Assembly: GCA_910587995.1 (NCBI GenBank)
Contig: CAJUNS010000033.1
Location: forward strand, 1 to 29,732
Origin: an uncultured Oscillospiraceae bacterium
GTDB lineage: Bacteria > Bacillota_A > Clostridia > Oscillospirales > Acutalibacteraceae
Direction: 5' to 3'
DNA: 29,732 nt
The notes below the pieces were generated by a model. The model saw only the letters and a list, made by a program, of their open reading frames with translations. It was not told the DNA's origin and did not search any database. This document shows, piece by piece, positions 16,221 to 23,532 of this stretch (the first letter of the stretch is position 1; every line of letters begins with the position of its first letter). Position numbers and translations under genes: made by a program.

Positions 16221-17036
16221 ATGGATGCAAATTTAATTGAGATTACAGATTTTCAAGACCCCGCGCTGGACATTTATGCCCGCCTAACAGAAAATCAGCT
16301 GGTAAACCGGGCGGACCCAGCCAACGCCCTGTTCATTGGGGAGAGCCCCCTGGTCATTGGCCGCGCCCTGGAGGCAGGGTGCGAACCGGTTTCCTTCCTC
16401 ATGGAGAAAAAGCACGCTTTGGGCAAGGGCCGCCCCTTGCTGGAGCGCTGCGGCCCTGTACCGGTCTATGTGGCCGATGAGGCGGTGCTGTGCCAGCTGA
16501 CGGGTTTTCACCTAACACGGGGCATGCTGTGCGCCATGCGCCGCCCCGCGCCGCTTACGCCGGAGCAGGCCTGCCAGAGGGCCCGCCGGGTGGCCGTGCT
16601 GGAAAACGTAATGAACCCCACCAACCTGGGGGCTATTTTTCGCTCGGCAGCCGCGCTGGACATCGGCGCGGTACTTCTAACCGCCCAGGGCAGCGACCCC
16701 CTGTACCGGCGGGCGCTGCGGGTCAGCATGGGCAACGTGTTTTTGGTACCCTGGGCCTATCTGCCAGAGGACTGGCCCGGGCTCTTACGGAGGCTGGGCT
16801 TTCGCACCGCCGCCATGGCCTTGCGGGAGAAGTCTTTGGACATTGCCGATCCCCGGCTGCTGCACGAGGAACGACTGGCTATTGTGCTGGGAACCGAGGG
16901 AGATGGCTTGGCGGCGGATACCATTGCCCAGTGCGACTATACGGTGCGAATCCCCATGTCTCATGGTGTGGATTCCTTAAATGTGGCGGCAGCCAGCGCG
17001 GTGGCCTTTTACCAGCTGACGCGAAAGCCGGGCTGA
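16221..17036 (+). CDS. TrmH/SpoU family RNA 2'-O-methyltransferase
   Basis: A SPOUT-class methyltransferase of about 271 residues that transfers a methyl group from S-adenosylmethionine to a ribose 2'-OH in rRNA or tRNA. The three SpoU motifs are clear: NPTNLGAIFRSAAAL (motif 1), AIVLGTEGDGL (motif 2) and IPMSHGVDSLNVAAASAVAFY (motif 3, the knot). The N-terminal part (about residues 1-95) is an L30e-like RNA-binding domain. Two starts are possible. The ATG at 16209 abuts AGAAAGG with no spacing; the ATG at 16221 is 12 nt away and gives the family-like opening MDANLIEITDFQDP. I favour 16221. The exact RNA target cannot be told from sequence. Confidence 0.9.
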   Translation: MDANLIEITDFQDPALDIYARLTENQLVNRADPANALFIGESPLVIGRALEAGCEPVSFLMEKKHALGKGRPLLERCGPVPVYVADEAVLCQLTGFHLTRGMLCAMRRPAPLTPEQACQRARRVAVLENVMNPTNLGAIFRSAAALDIGAVLLTAQGSDPLYRRALRVSMGNVFLVPWAYLPEDWPGLLRRLGFRTAAMALREKSLDIADPRLLHEERLAIVLGTEGDGLAADTIAQCDYTVRIPMSHGVDSLNVAAASAVAFYQLTRKPG

Positions 17037-17168
17037 GCAGCCAGCCGTAAGGGCAAGGCCTTGAGACTCCGCCTTAAAGTTCGTAGCCCTTAAAAGGTAG
17101 ACGAAACGTTTACGGACTTGGCTTGCCAATGTCCTTTGGTTTCCGCCAGCGTGATTGCCCTCTCCCCC

Positions 17169-17197
17169 TTGCTTATTTCCCTCTCCTGCTCTATAAT
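17169..17197 (+). promoter_or_regulatory. Promoter of the hexuronate (eda-uxuA-uxuB) operon
   Basis: TTGCTT (17169-17174), a 17-bp spacer and a consensus TATAAT (17192-17197) lie about 30 bases before the AAGGAGG of the aldolase gene. No operator palindrome is evident, and no GntR/UxuR-type regulator is encoded in the window. Confidence 0.75.
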
Positions 17198-17229
17198 AAT
17201 ACCATTCCCAAACGTAAGGAGGCCCACCC

Positions 17230-17874
17230 ATGGATCCTATTAGCACCACCCTCGCCCAAACCGGCGTTGTCCCTGTTATCAAGCTGGACCATCCTCACCA
17301 GGACGCCGCCCCTTTGGCGCAAGCCCTCTGCGCCGGTGATCTCCCCGTTGCCGAGGTCACCTTCCGCGCTCCCGGCGCCGATGCCGCCATTCGCCTTATG
17401 AAAGAGGCCTGCCCCCATATGCTGGTTGGCGCAGGTACTGTCACCACGCGCGAGCAGATTGATCTGACCCTTACCGCTGGCGGCCAGTTCATTGTCTCCC
17501 CCGGCCTGGACCCTGATTTGGTTCTTTACTGCCAAGAAAAAGCTGTGCCCGTCTACCCTGGCTGCACCACCGCCAGCGAGTACCACGCCGCTCTCAAGCT
17601 GGGCCTGGAGCTCATTAAATTCTTCCCAGCCGAGCAGTCTGGCGGTTTAGCCAAAATCAAGGCTCTGGCCGCCCCTTTCCCCCAGTTTCGTGTGATGCCC
17701 ACTGGGGGAATCACACTGGCTAATTTAGAGGAATACCTGTCCTGTCCGGTCATTGCCGCCTGCGGAGGCTCCTACATGACCACCGCCAGCCTGATCGAGG
17801 CTGGGAACTGGGCGGAAATCACCCGGCTCTGCCAGGAGTCCCGCGCCATTGTTAAAAAAGCCCGGAGCCACTGA
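17230..17874 (+). CDS. eda: KDPG/KHG aldolase (2-dehydro-3-deoxy-phosphogluconate aldolase)
   Basis: This 214-residue class I aldolase splits KDPG to pyruvate and glyceraldehyde-3-phosphate, the last step of hexuronate and Entner-Doudoroff breakdown. Family motifs are VAEVTFRAPGA (catalytic Glu), LVGAGTVTT, FIVSPGLDPDLV, VYPGCTTASE, ELIKFFPAE (Lys is the Schiff-base residue) and MPTGGI. Length is typical. AGGAGG lies 7 nt before the ATG. It is the first gene of an operon with mannonate dehydratase (24 nt downstream) and an SDR mannonate oxidoreductase. The products form a D-fructuronate/mannonate to KDPG route, but the KDG kinase that should connect them is not in this window. Confidence 0.94.
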   Translation: MDPISTTLAQTGVVPVIKLDHPHQDAAPLAQALCAGDLPVAEVTFRAPGADAAIRLMKEACPHMLVGAGTVTTREQIDLTLTAGGQFIVSPGLDPDLVLYCQEKAVPVYPGCTTASEYHAALKLGLELIKFFPAEQSGGLAKIKALAAPFPQFRVMPTGGITLANLEEYLSCPVIAACGGSYMTTASLIEAGNWAEITRLCQESRAIVKKARSH

Positions 17875-17898
17875 GCTCCGGAATTCAGGGAGGAAACC

Positions 17899-18963
17899 AT
17901 GAAAAGTTCATTTCGCTGGTATGGAGAGGACGACCCTGTCACCCTAGAACAAATTCGTCAAATTCCCGGTATGCGCTCCATTGTCTCCGCTGTGTATGAC
18001 GTTGCCCCCGGAGAGGTCTGGCCCCGGGAGAGCCTACAGTACATAGCGGACCAGTGCGCCGCCCATGGTTTGGTCTTCGACGTGGTAGAGTCCATTCCCG
18101 TCACGGAGGACGTCAAACTAGGGGGCCCCCAACAGGAGCGCCACCTGGAAAACTATTGCGAAAACATCCGCCGCTGTGCCGGGGTGGGCGTAAAATGCGT
18201 CACCTACAACTTTATGCCCGTCTTTGACTGGACCCGCACCCAGCTGGACAAGCCTGCCCCAGATGGTTCCACCAGCCTGGTGATGTATTGGGATCAGCTG
18301 CGGGGTCTGGACCCTCTGCGGGACGACGTGCATCTCCCTGGCTGGGATCAGAGCTACACCCAGGAGCAGGTCCGGGAGCTCATCCGTGCCTATGGCCAGC
18401 TGGGTGAAGAGGGCCTGTGGGCCAATATCGAACGCTTTCTCCAAAAAGTCATTCCCGTAGCCGAGGACTGCGGCATTGTGATGGCCCTGCACCCGGACGA
18501 TCCGCCCTACCCCATCTTCGGCCTGCCCCGGGTGGTCACCTGTGAGGCCAACCTGGACCGGTACCTCTCTTTGGTGGACAGCCCCGCCAACAGCCTGTGC
18601 CTGTGCACCGGTTCGCTGGGCTGCTCCCCCCACAATGATGTACCCGCTCTGGTGCGCAAGTATGCGGCTCTGGGCCGCATTGGCTTTATGCATCTTCGCA
18701 ACGTGAAAATTTTAGAAGACGGCAGCTTTGAGGAATGCGGCCACTGGTCTCCTGCCGGGTCTCTGGATATGAACGCCATTGTAAAGGCCCTGGTGGACGC
18801 GGGCTTTACAGGCTGGTTCCGGCCCGACCACGGCAGAATGATCTGGGGCGAGACTGGCAAGCCCGGCTACGGCCTCTACGACCGGGCTCTGGGCTCCACC
18901 TACTTGAACGGCCTCATTGAAGCCAACGGCGGCGCCGTGGAGGAGGCAAAAGCCCATGGCTGA
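17899..18963 (+). CDS. uxuA: D-mannonate dehydratase
   Basis: This 354-residue TIM-barrel enzyme removes water from D-mannonate to give 2-keto-3-deoxygluconate. Recognisable family elements are the N-terminal MKSSFRWYGEDDPVTLEQIRQIPG, ESIPVTEDVKLG, CVTYNFMPVFDWTRT, MALHPDDPP, LCLCTGSLG, GFMHLRNVK and RPDHGRMIWGE. These include the metal-binding His, Cys and Asp residues expected in UxuA. GGGAGG lies 6 nt before the ATG. Its last codons overlap the start of a broken acetyltransferase gene by 8 nt (ATGGCTGA), so that gene was translationally coupled to it. Confidence 0.95.
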   Translation: MKSSFRWYGEDDPVTLEQIRQIPGMRSIVSAVYDVAPGEVWPRESLQYIADQCAAHGLVFDVVESIPVTEDVKLGGPQQERHLENYCENIRRCAGVGVKCVTYNFMPVFDWTRTQLDKPAPDGSTSLVMYWDQLRGLDPLRDDVHLPGWDQSYTQEQVRELIRAYGQLGEEGLWANIERFLQKVIPVAEDCGIVMALHPDDPPYPIFGLPRVVTCEANLDRYLSLVDSPANSLCLCTGSLGCSPHNDVPALVRKYAALGRIGFMHLRNVKILEDGSFEECGHWSPAGSLDMNAIVKALVDAGFTGWFRPDHGRMIWGETGKPGYGLYDRALGSTYLNGLIEANGGAVEEAKAHG

Positions 18964-19423
18964 ACCCAAAAATCCAGTGGAGGTCCGCCCCGCCAGCCTG
19001 ACCTCCCCTCAAGTGCTGGACCTTTTCTCCCAGCACGACCGCTTTATGATGGAGTAGCTTGGCCCGGACCAATGCTACTATACTCCCTACCACACTGGGG
19101 AAAACCTGCTGCGGGTTTGGGGAGCCTATGAGGGAGAAACCCTGCTGGGCTGCGTGGCCTTTCGCTGGAAAGCCCAGGGCCTGGGCGAGTTGAAACGTCT
19201 TTTCGTCCGGCCGGAATACCGGGGCCAGAGCGTGGCTCAGGCGCTGATGGCCCAGCTGCTCTCCTTCGCCCAAAGCCAAGGCTGCTCCCGGCTCTATTTG
19301 GATACCCGAATCAGCCTGGAGCCCGCCGTAGCTCTTTACCGGCGCTTCGGGTTCCAAATCACCTACCAAGAGGGCCTCTACATCCAGATGGAACGGAACG
19401 CTTTTAACGCGGGCCCTGTGTGA
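18956..19423 (+). pseudogene. GNAT acetyltransferase interrupted by an in-frame amber codon
   Basis: From the ATG at 18956 the frame reads MAEPKNPVEVRPASLTSPQV and on to DRFMME, then TAG at 19055-19057 (codon 34). It continues in the same frame as LGPDQCYYTP to a complete GNAT core: ELKRLFVRPEYRGQSVAQAL (acetyl-CoA P-loop), YLDTRISLEPAVALYRRFGF and the stop at 19423. The only defect is the stop; a C-to-T change from CAG (Gln) would explain it. The intact protein would be about 154 residues. It lies between uxuA and the SDR gene. Possibilities are a recent pseudogene, a sequencing or assembly error, or read-through. An internal GTG at 19154 could give a truncated product without the N-terminal strand. 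Confidence 0.88.
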
Positions 19424-19460
19424 AGAACAGAAACATGGTTTGGAAAGGATGAATATCTCA

Positions 19461-20303
19461 ATGGATTTACCTCTGCATGTGGATTTTTCTGGAAAAGTCG
19501 TAGCTATTACCGGAGCGGGAGGCGTGCTTTGCAGCCACATGGCCCAGGCCTTTGCCCAGGCGGGAGCTAAGGTGGCGGCTTTGGACCGAAACGTCCAAGC
19601 GGTAGAGCAGCTGGCCCAGGCGTGCCAAGCCCAAGGCCAAATTTGCCGCGCCTACCCTGCGGATGTGCTGGACAAAAAAGCGCTGGAATCTGTCCACCGG
19701 CAGGTGCGGGAGGAGCTGGGCCCCTGCGATATTCTCATTAACGGCGCGGGGGGCAACAATCCCCGGGCCACTACCAGCAACGAGTACCACCACGAAGCGG
19801 CTCCTGGCGGCAAATCCTTTTTCGATTTGGAGCCCGAAGGCGTGGACCTAGTGTTCCGGCTGAACTTCCAGGGCACGTTGCTGCCCACCCAGGTGTTCGC
19901 TTCAGATATGGCGGAGAAAAAATCCGGCTGCGTTCTCAATATTTCCTCTATGAACGCCTTTGTTCCCCTGACGAAAATTCCCGCCTACTCTGGTGCCAAA
20001 GCGGCAGTGAGCAACTTTACCCAATGGCTGGCCGCCCACTTTGCCGGAACCGGCATCCGCTGCAACGCCATTGCCCCAGGCTTTCTGGTGTCCAACCAAA
20101 ACCAGGACCTGCTGTTCCAGCCGGACGGCTCCCCCACCCCCCGGGCCCGCAAGATTCTGGCGGGCACCCCTATGGGCCGCTTTGTGGAAAGCCGGGAGCT
20201 GCTGGGCGCGGTGTTCTTTCTCTGCGACGAACAGGCCGCCAGCGCCATCACCGGTGTGGTGCTGCCCATTGATGGAGGATATTCCGCCTATTCAGGCGTT
20301 TAG
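19461..20303 (+). CDS. uxuB: SDR-family D-mannonate oxidoreductase (fructuronate reductase)
   Basis: This short-chain dehydrogenase/reductase of about 280 residues most likely interconverts D-fructuronate and D-mannonate with NAD(P)H, as the YjmF-type SDR does in Bacillus. The Rossmann motif is VVAITGAGGVLCSHMA; INGAGGNNP provides the NNAG-like motif. The catalytic set is Ser in NISSMNAF, then Tyr and Lys in YSGAK. IDGGYSAYSGV closes the protein. The substrate assignment rests on the YjmF-like features (the NNPRATTSN insertion) and the uxuA/eda neighbours. I prefer the ATG at 19461 (GGAAAGG 12 nt upstream); TTG 19440 and ATG 19449 are in frame but too close to or before the ribosome binding site. 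Confidence 0.88.
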   Translation: MDLPLHVDFSGKVVAITGAGGVLCSHMAQAFAQAGAKVAALDRNVQAVEQLAQACQAQGQICRAYPADVLDKKALESVHRQVREELGPCDILINGAGGNNPRATTSNEYHHEAAPGGKSFFDLEPEGVDLVFRLNFQGTLLPTQVFASDMAEKKSGCVLNISSMNAFVPLTKIPAYSGAKAAVSNFTQWLAAHFAGTGIRCNAIAPGFLVSNQNQDLLFQPDGSPTPRARKILAGTPMGRFVESRELLGAVFFLCDEQAASAITGVVLPIDGGYSAYSGV

Positions 20304-20407
20304 GAGGGCTTCGCCGAGCTTTAACCAAATCCCCACCGCAACCGTTCCTGTTCGCTGTAGCGTATATTCTAGCCATGCTTGGCAGGTCACTAAGTCCTTC
20401 TCCAGTG

Positions 20408-20478
20408 TTTGCCCATATAACTCCAGCTGGTATTATTAAGTCCAAAATGGCGCTAAAGAAATTAGCGCTTTAGCTGGA
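20408..20478 (+). promoter_or_regulatory. Candidate promoter and structured leader of the solute-binding protein gene
   Basis: TTTGCC (20408-20413) and TATTAT (20431-20436) are 17 bp apart. Immediately downstream GCGCTAA (20450-20456) pairs with TTAGCGC (20462-20468). An outer pair, TCCAGCT (20422-20428) with AGCTGGA (20472-20478), could also form in DNA. Together with the terminator-like hairpin at 20518 this gives a structured 5' leader of about 130 nt. The remainder of 20304-20407 holds no gene I can support. Confidence 0.45.
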
Positions 20479-20517
20479 AGGTTGGCAAGTAGTTGGACAG
20501 CGAATGACTAAGTCAAC

Positions 20518-20552
20518 GAAAGCCCAACCAATGGGTTGGGCTTTCAACATTT
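20518..20552 (+). terminator. Terminator-like hairpin directly before the lipoprotein ribosome binding site
   Basis: A perfect 12-bp stem (20518-20529 with 20534-20545), an AATG loop and an imperfect T tail (AACATTTTATT). It ends only about 12 bases before the AGGAGGAG of the next gene. It may end the upstream hexuronate transcript or act as an attenuator for the transporter gene. Confidence 0.7.
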
Positions 20553-20571
20553 TATTAGGAGGAGTAATCAC

Positions 20572-21858
20572 ATGAGAAAATGTGCAGTTGTTTTTGCTTT
20601 TATTCTGATTGTTTCTGGCATTTTAGTTGGATGTGAAACAAAACAAGTAAACCCTCAAAATATTTCATCGTCGTCAGTTGCAAGTGATGAACTGCCTACC
20701 ATCCGCCTTTTAGTTGACTTTATAAGCGATGGTATTGGTGACTCGATCCTGGATTATGTCCAGCGGGTTCCTGGATATGGTACTGATTTCAAGGTTGACT
20801 ATACATATCTGCCAAGAACAGGTGCGGAACGTGAAAGTCAACTCACCTCGATTCGCACGGAAATTCTGGCTGGAAAAGGCCCCGATATATTTATCTGCAG
20901 CTGTCCTAACTTCGATTACGACAATAGCAAACCGCTGTTCTTGTTCCCAAATCAAGTTATGGAGCGCAGGGTCTTTTTACCTCTTGACAGTTATCTTGAG
21001 AATGCAGAATATATGGAATGGGATAAATTATTTCAACCAGTTATGGAGGCTGGAAAGAATGAAGAAGGACAGCTGCTGCTGCCAATGTCGTATCAAATCA
21101 CCGCGATGTTGTTCGACTCAGAACTCTATTCCTGCACAGAAGAACTCCCCATGACTTGGGAAATGATGACAGTGAGCAACGATCCGATGATCCAATATGC
21201 GGGAAGCTTTCAGAGCATTAACAATTTTTTTGGGGAGCTTGCCGATTATCAAAATGATCAACTCACTTTTACAGAAGATGAGCTTTTGCTGAGGTATTCC
21301 GAACTCCGTGACCTTAAGCGGCTAAGAGACCAACAAGACTTACGTGAGTTATATACGGAAAAAGGAGGAACCATTTTGTTGGATATAGGCGCCCCTGCTA
21401 TTCCTCTGCTTGGAGATAAGCTAGATGATTCATCACCGAACTATATAATGATTCCAATGTACAATGTAGACGGCGGAGTTACGGCGAATATTACTTCGTT
21501 TGCCGCGATTAACCGTAACACAACCTACCCTGAGCTTTCCTTCCGGATGCTGGATTGTTTGCTTAGCAAGGATGTACAGAGCAGATCCTCGATATATGGA
21601 AATGTGATGGGAACACCGGTACATATGGAGTTGGCGCAGAAAGGCCAGCCAGCTCAGACAGTTTTTGGCGGGACTTGGTACATGAATGAGTGGAACTTCG
21701 CTCAGTTTTCCTCTCTGCGCGACCAAGTAAATGAGGTAAAATTCTATACTGAACTGGACGAATTGCTAATAAGGATGAGTGAGGAAGAAAACAAGCCACT
21801 TGACAAGGTAGTCCATGACTGTTACACAAAAACGCAAATGCTGCTGGCAGAAAGTTAA
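20572..21858 (+). CDS. ABC transporter extracellular solute-binding lipoprotein (family 1 type)
   Basis: This 428-residue lipoprotein starts MRKCAVVFAFILIVSGILVGC, with a lipobox LVGC and probable lipidated Cys21. It carries the solute-binding cluster E/family 1 hallmark GKGPDIFIC about 100 residues in, and later the PELSFRMLDCLL region. It should capture a sugar or related solute outside the membrane and deliver it to an ABC permease, whose first residues follow 19 nt downstream. The ATG at 20572 has AGGAGG at the usual distance; the frame extends to 20536 but that part lies in the hairpin. The gene is clearly more AT-rich than its neighbours, suggesting different ancestry. The ligand is unknown. 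Confidence 0.88.
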   Translation: MRKCAVVFAFILIVSGILVGCETKQVNPQNISSSSVASDELPTIRLLVDFISDGIGDSILDYVQRVPGYGTDFKVDYTYLPRTGAERESQLTSIRTEILAGKGPDIFICSCPNFDYDNSKPLFLFPNQVMERRVFLPLDSYLENAEYMEWDKLFQPVMEAGKNEEGQLLLPMSYQITAMLFDSELYSCTEELPMTWEMMTVSNDPMIQYAGSFQSINNFFGELADYQNDQLTFTEDELLLRYSELRDLKRLRDQQDLRELYTEKGGTILLDIGAPAIPLLGDKLDDSSPNYIMIPMYNVDGGVTANITSFAAINRNTTYPELSFRMLDCLLSKDVQSRSSIYGNVMGTPVHMELAQKGQPAQTVFGGTWYMNEWNFAQFSSLRDQVNEVKFYTELDELLIRMSEEENKPLDKVVHDCYTKTQMLLAES

Positions 21859-21877
21859 GAATATTGGGTGATGAATC

Positions 21878-22036
21878 ATGAAACTCCGCAAAGCTATTCT
21901 TCACGGTTACCTGCTGATACCCCCCCTTCTCCTCGGCTGCCTCCTATTCTACGCCATCCCTTTCATCTTGGTAATCCAATATTCTCCCAGCACCGGTTGG
22001 TTAAGGGGTACTGCTCCGTCCCGGCGCCGATGGTGA
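21878..22036 (+). pseudogene. Sugar ABC permease, 5' fragment cut at the phage junction
   Basis: The ATG at 21878 starts MKLRKAILHGYLLIPPLLLG and continues CLLFYAIPFILVIQYS, the typical first membrane helix of an ABC sugar permease (MalF/UgpA type). After about 37 residues (near 21,990) the reading continues into unrelated phage DNA and stops at 22034-22036. Its place right after a solute-binding lipoprotein fits. The remaining permease genes of the operon are not in the window. Confidence 0.8.
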
Positions 22037-22217
22037 TGACAACAGGCGCGTTGATGGTAGTGGTGGCAGGGATTGCCTGAGCCACCACAATGCAGTATTT
22101 CTCGCCGTTATTATAACTGCCCGCAGGGAGATTTATAACCAGATTTCCGCCAGCAAAGGCAACAGACTGGGACAAAACCAGGTGGGGGCAGAGTTTGCAA
22201 ACAGGTTTACATGCCAT
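21963..22217 (-). CDS. Phage-associated protein, 3'-truncated at junction
   Basis: The start MACKPVCKLCPHLV has GGAGG 5 nt upstream. The protein continues with FAGGNLVINLPAGSYNNGEKYCIVVAQ and INAPVVITIGAG, features I recall from small unannotated proteins of gut clostridial phages and prophages. Recognisable sequence ends at YPLTNR, where the segment meets permease DNA; the last residues (CWENIGLPR) are junction artefact. The full protein is probably longer. A CxxxCxxC cluster at the N-terminus suggests metal binding or disulfides. Function unknown. Confidence 0.6.
   Translation of the reverse strand: MACKPVCKLCPHLVLSQSVAFAGGNLVINLPAGSYNNGEKYCIVVAQAIPATTTINAPVVITIGAGTEQYPLTNRCWENIGLPR
21983..21998. 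other. Junction between chromosomal transporter operon and phage-like DNA
   Basis: To the left the plus strand encodes permease up to about FILVIQYS. To the right the minus strand encodes a phage-type protein that remains recognisable up to YPLTNR (codon near 21,995) and then runs on into reverse-read permease DNA. Both genes are therefore cut at the same point. No clear duplicated attachment core is seen here. Confidence 0.7.
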
Positions 22218-22252
22218 AAAAACCTCCAAAAATACAGGGGCGGCTATTGCCA

Positions 22253-22311
22253 CCCCAAAATAATCACCCATTATTTGGGGAAATCGTCATTTTGTTAGGT
22301 CCAACAAAATG
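22253..22311 (-). repeat. Two tandem hairpins in the intergenic space
   Basis: CCCCAAAATAAT (22253-22264) is mirrored by ATTATTTGGGG (22270-22280). CATTTTGTT (22288-22296) pairs perfectly with AACAAAATG (22303-22311). They lie between two minus-strand phage genes. The lack of a clean U tail makes them more likely processing or partial-termination structures. Confidence 0.55.
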
Positions 22312-22315
22312 TTAA

Positions 22316-23149
22316 TCAGCATCCGCAGCCAGAGCACCCAGCGTTGCAGCCGCCGTTATAGCCGCCGTAGTTGACCCCCATAGGGTTGCCGTAGCAGCAG
22401 TTGGGGTTGGGCACCACATAAGCGGCAATGGGGCAATCGCTGCCGGTCCGGCGGAGAATTTCCGCGCGGCTGGCGTCAATCATCGCGCCGATCACGGTGT
22501 TTTGAGCCTGCTGGCTGGCGGAGAGCCGCAAAGCCTGGTTCTCGCTCTGCAGGGAATCAATTTTAGACTGGACCATGAAGTCCATCAGGCCACGGTAATT
22601 GGCGTTCTGGTTGTCGATGATATCTCGGGTGTTATTGGCCAGCGCCGTGGTGACCGCACAGGTGTCAGTGGCCATCTGGTACTGGATGTCCTTCTGCCCC
22701 GCCCGGTTATCGCAGCAACACTGGGCAAGCTGGGTGCTCAGGGCGTTCTGGCCCTGCAGCATGGCCAGCTGCGTGGCGTTGAAGCCCTGCTGCACATTGT
22801 AGCCCAGATTGCAGATGGCGTTATCCACGCCGTGGAAGCCGTTCATGAGAGAGGCGTTCACGGCGTAGAAGCCATCGCAAATGCCCTGGCTGATGCCATC
22901 CAGCTTGCCGATGATGGCAGAGGTGTCAAACCCCCGCTGAATGTCCGCCTGGGTGGCCGCGGCAGCCACGTACCCGCCGCCATTGTTGCCGCCGAAGCCG
23001 CCAAAGCCGCCGTTCCCCCAGCCAAACAGCGCGAAGATCAGGAAAGCCCAAATCCAGTCGCCGCCCCACATGCCGTTGTTGCAGCCGTTGTTTCCGTTGC
23101 CGTCCTGGCCCATTGCGTAGCCCACGGCAAAGTCATTGCTTTCTGCCAT
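22316..23149 (-). CDS. Gly/Asn-rich phage-associated protein with Cys-rich tail
   Basis: This 277-residue protein has no name I can give. From the N-terminus it has a short acidic start (MAESNDFAVGYAMGQDGNGN) and a Trp/Phe-rich hydrophobic segment (WIWAFLIFALFGWG). A Gly/Asn repeat follows (GGFGGFGGNNGGG), then a long helical region rich in Gln and Asn with a CCCDN motif, a probable coiled coil (SKIDSLQSENQALRLSAS), and a Gly/Tyr/Cys tail ending SGCGC. AAAGGAG lies 6 nt before the ATG at 23149. It is grouped with other small minus-strand phage genes. It could be a structural or membrane-associated virion protein; that is inference. Confidence 0.75.
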   Translation of the reverse strand: MAESNDFAVGYAMGQDGNGNNGCNNGMWGGDWIWAFLIFALFGWGNGGFGGFGGNNGGGYVAAAATQADIQRGFDTSAIIGKLDGISQGICDGFYAVNASLMNGFHGVDNAICNLGYNVQQGFNATQLAMLQGQNALSTQLAQCCCDNRAGQKDIQYQMATDTCAVTTALANNTRDIIDNQNANYRGLMDFMVQSKIDSLQSENQALRLSASQQAQNTVIGAMIDASRAEILRRTGSDCPIAAYVVPNPNCCYGNPMGVNYGGYNGGCNAGCSGCGC

Positions 23150-23196
23150 AAAAAACTCCTTTTCTGTTATTTGCAGACCGGTTTCCCGGTTGATGC

Positions 23197-23224
23197 CACT
23201 TGAGGGGCGGTTTTTTCTCAAGTG
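23197..23224. repeat. Hairpin in the leader of the Gly/Asn-rich gene
   Basis: CACTTGAG (23197-23204) pairs perfectly with CTCAAGTG (23217-23224) around a 12-nt loop. It lies about 50-75 bases upstream of the start codon on the minus strand, and could be an operator or an RNA structure. Confidence 0.5.
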
Positions 23225-23292
23225 ATCCGCAAAACTGAAAAGAAGCGCAAATAGGTTTGCTTATTTATTTGCCAACAGGCGGCAAATTGTAC

Positions 23293-23532
23293 TTACTTGG
23301 GCAAAGTCAGGCCGAATTGTCCCGCCAGCTGGTCTAGGGGGACGCCCTTCTCTTGGGCCATGCGCTGGGCCATCTGCCGCAGCTGGTCCGGGCTCTTGCC
23401 CTGGATGGCTTGGTACGTCTGAGCCGCATAGGGATTGCGCCCGGCGGCCTGCTGCATAATCTGCACCGGGTTTCCCTGGCGCATGGCGTTCATGACTTGA
23501 AAAATTGGGTGGTTCATCATGGGATTATTCAC
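23293..23532 (-). CDS. Small Gln/Met-rich phage-associated protein
   Basis: A 79-residue protein of the type often found among gut-phage structural genes: a Met/Asn-rich start (MNNPMMNHPIFQVMNAMRQG), then NPVQIMQQAAGRNP and KSPDQLRQMAQRMAQEKGVPLDQLA. The short helices look suited to protein packing. The start is GTG at 23532 with AGGGAG 9 nt upstream, overlapping the end of the preceding minus-strand gene by 8 nt, so the two are coupled. Function unknown. Confidence 0.75.
   Translation of the reverse strand: MNNPMMNHPIFQVMNAMRQGNPVQIMQQAAGRNPYAAQTYQAIQGKSPDQLRQMAQRMAQEKGVPLDQLAGQFGLTLPK

Noticed and set aside
17037..17168. Possible riboswitch before the hexuronate operon
   Set aside because: The operon promoter lies downstream of this stretch, so it would not be transcribed with eda; no known aptamer motif is visible.
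20248..20445. 65-codon minus-strand frame containing LIIPAGVIWANTGEGL
   Set aside because: It looks somewhat protein-like but overlaps the end of the SDR gene and has no ribosome binding site or recognised family; part may be a gene remnant.
22502..23203. 233-codon plus-strand frame opposite the Gly/Asn-rich phage gene
   Set aside because: It lacks a ribosome binding site and domain; the minus-strand gene has a good AAAGGAG and fits the operon.
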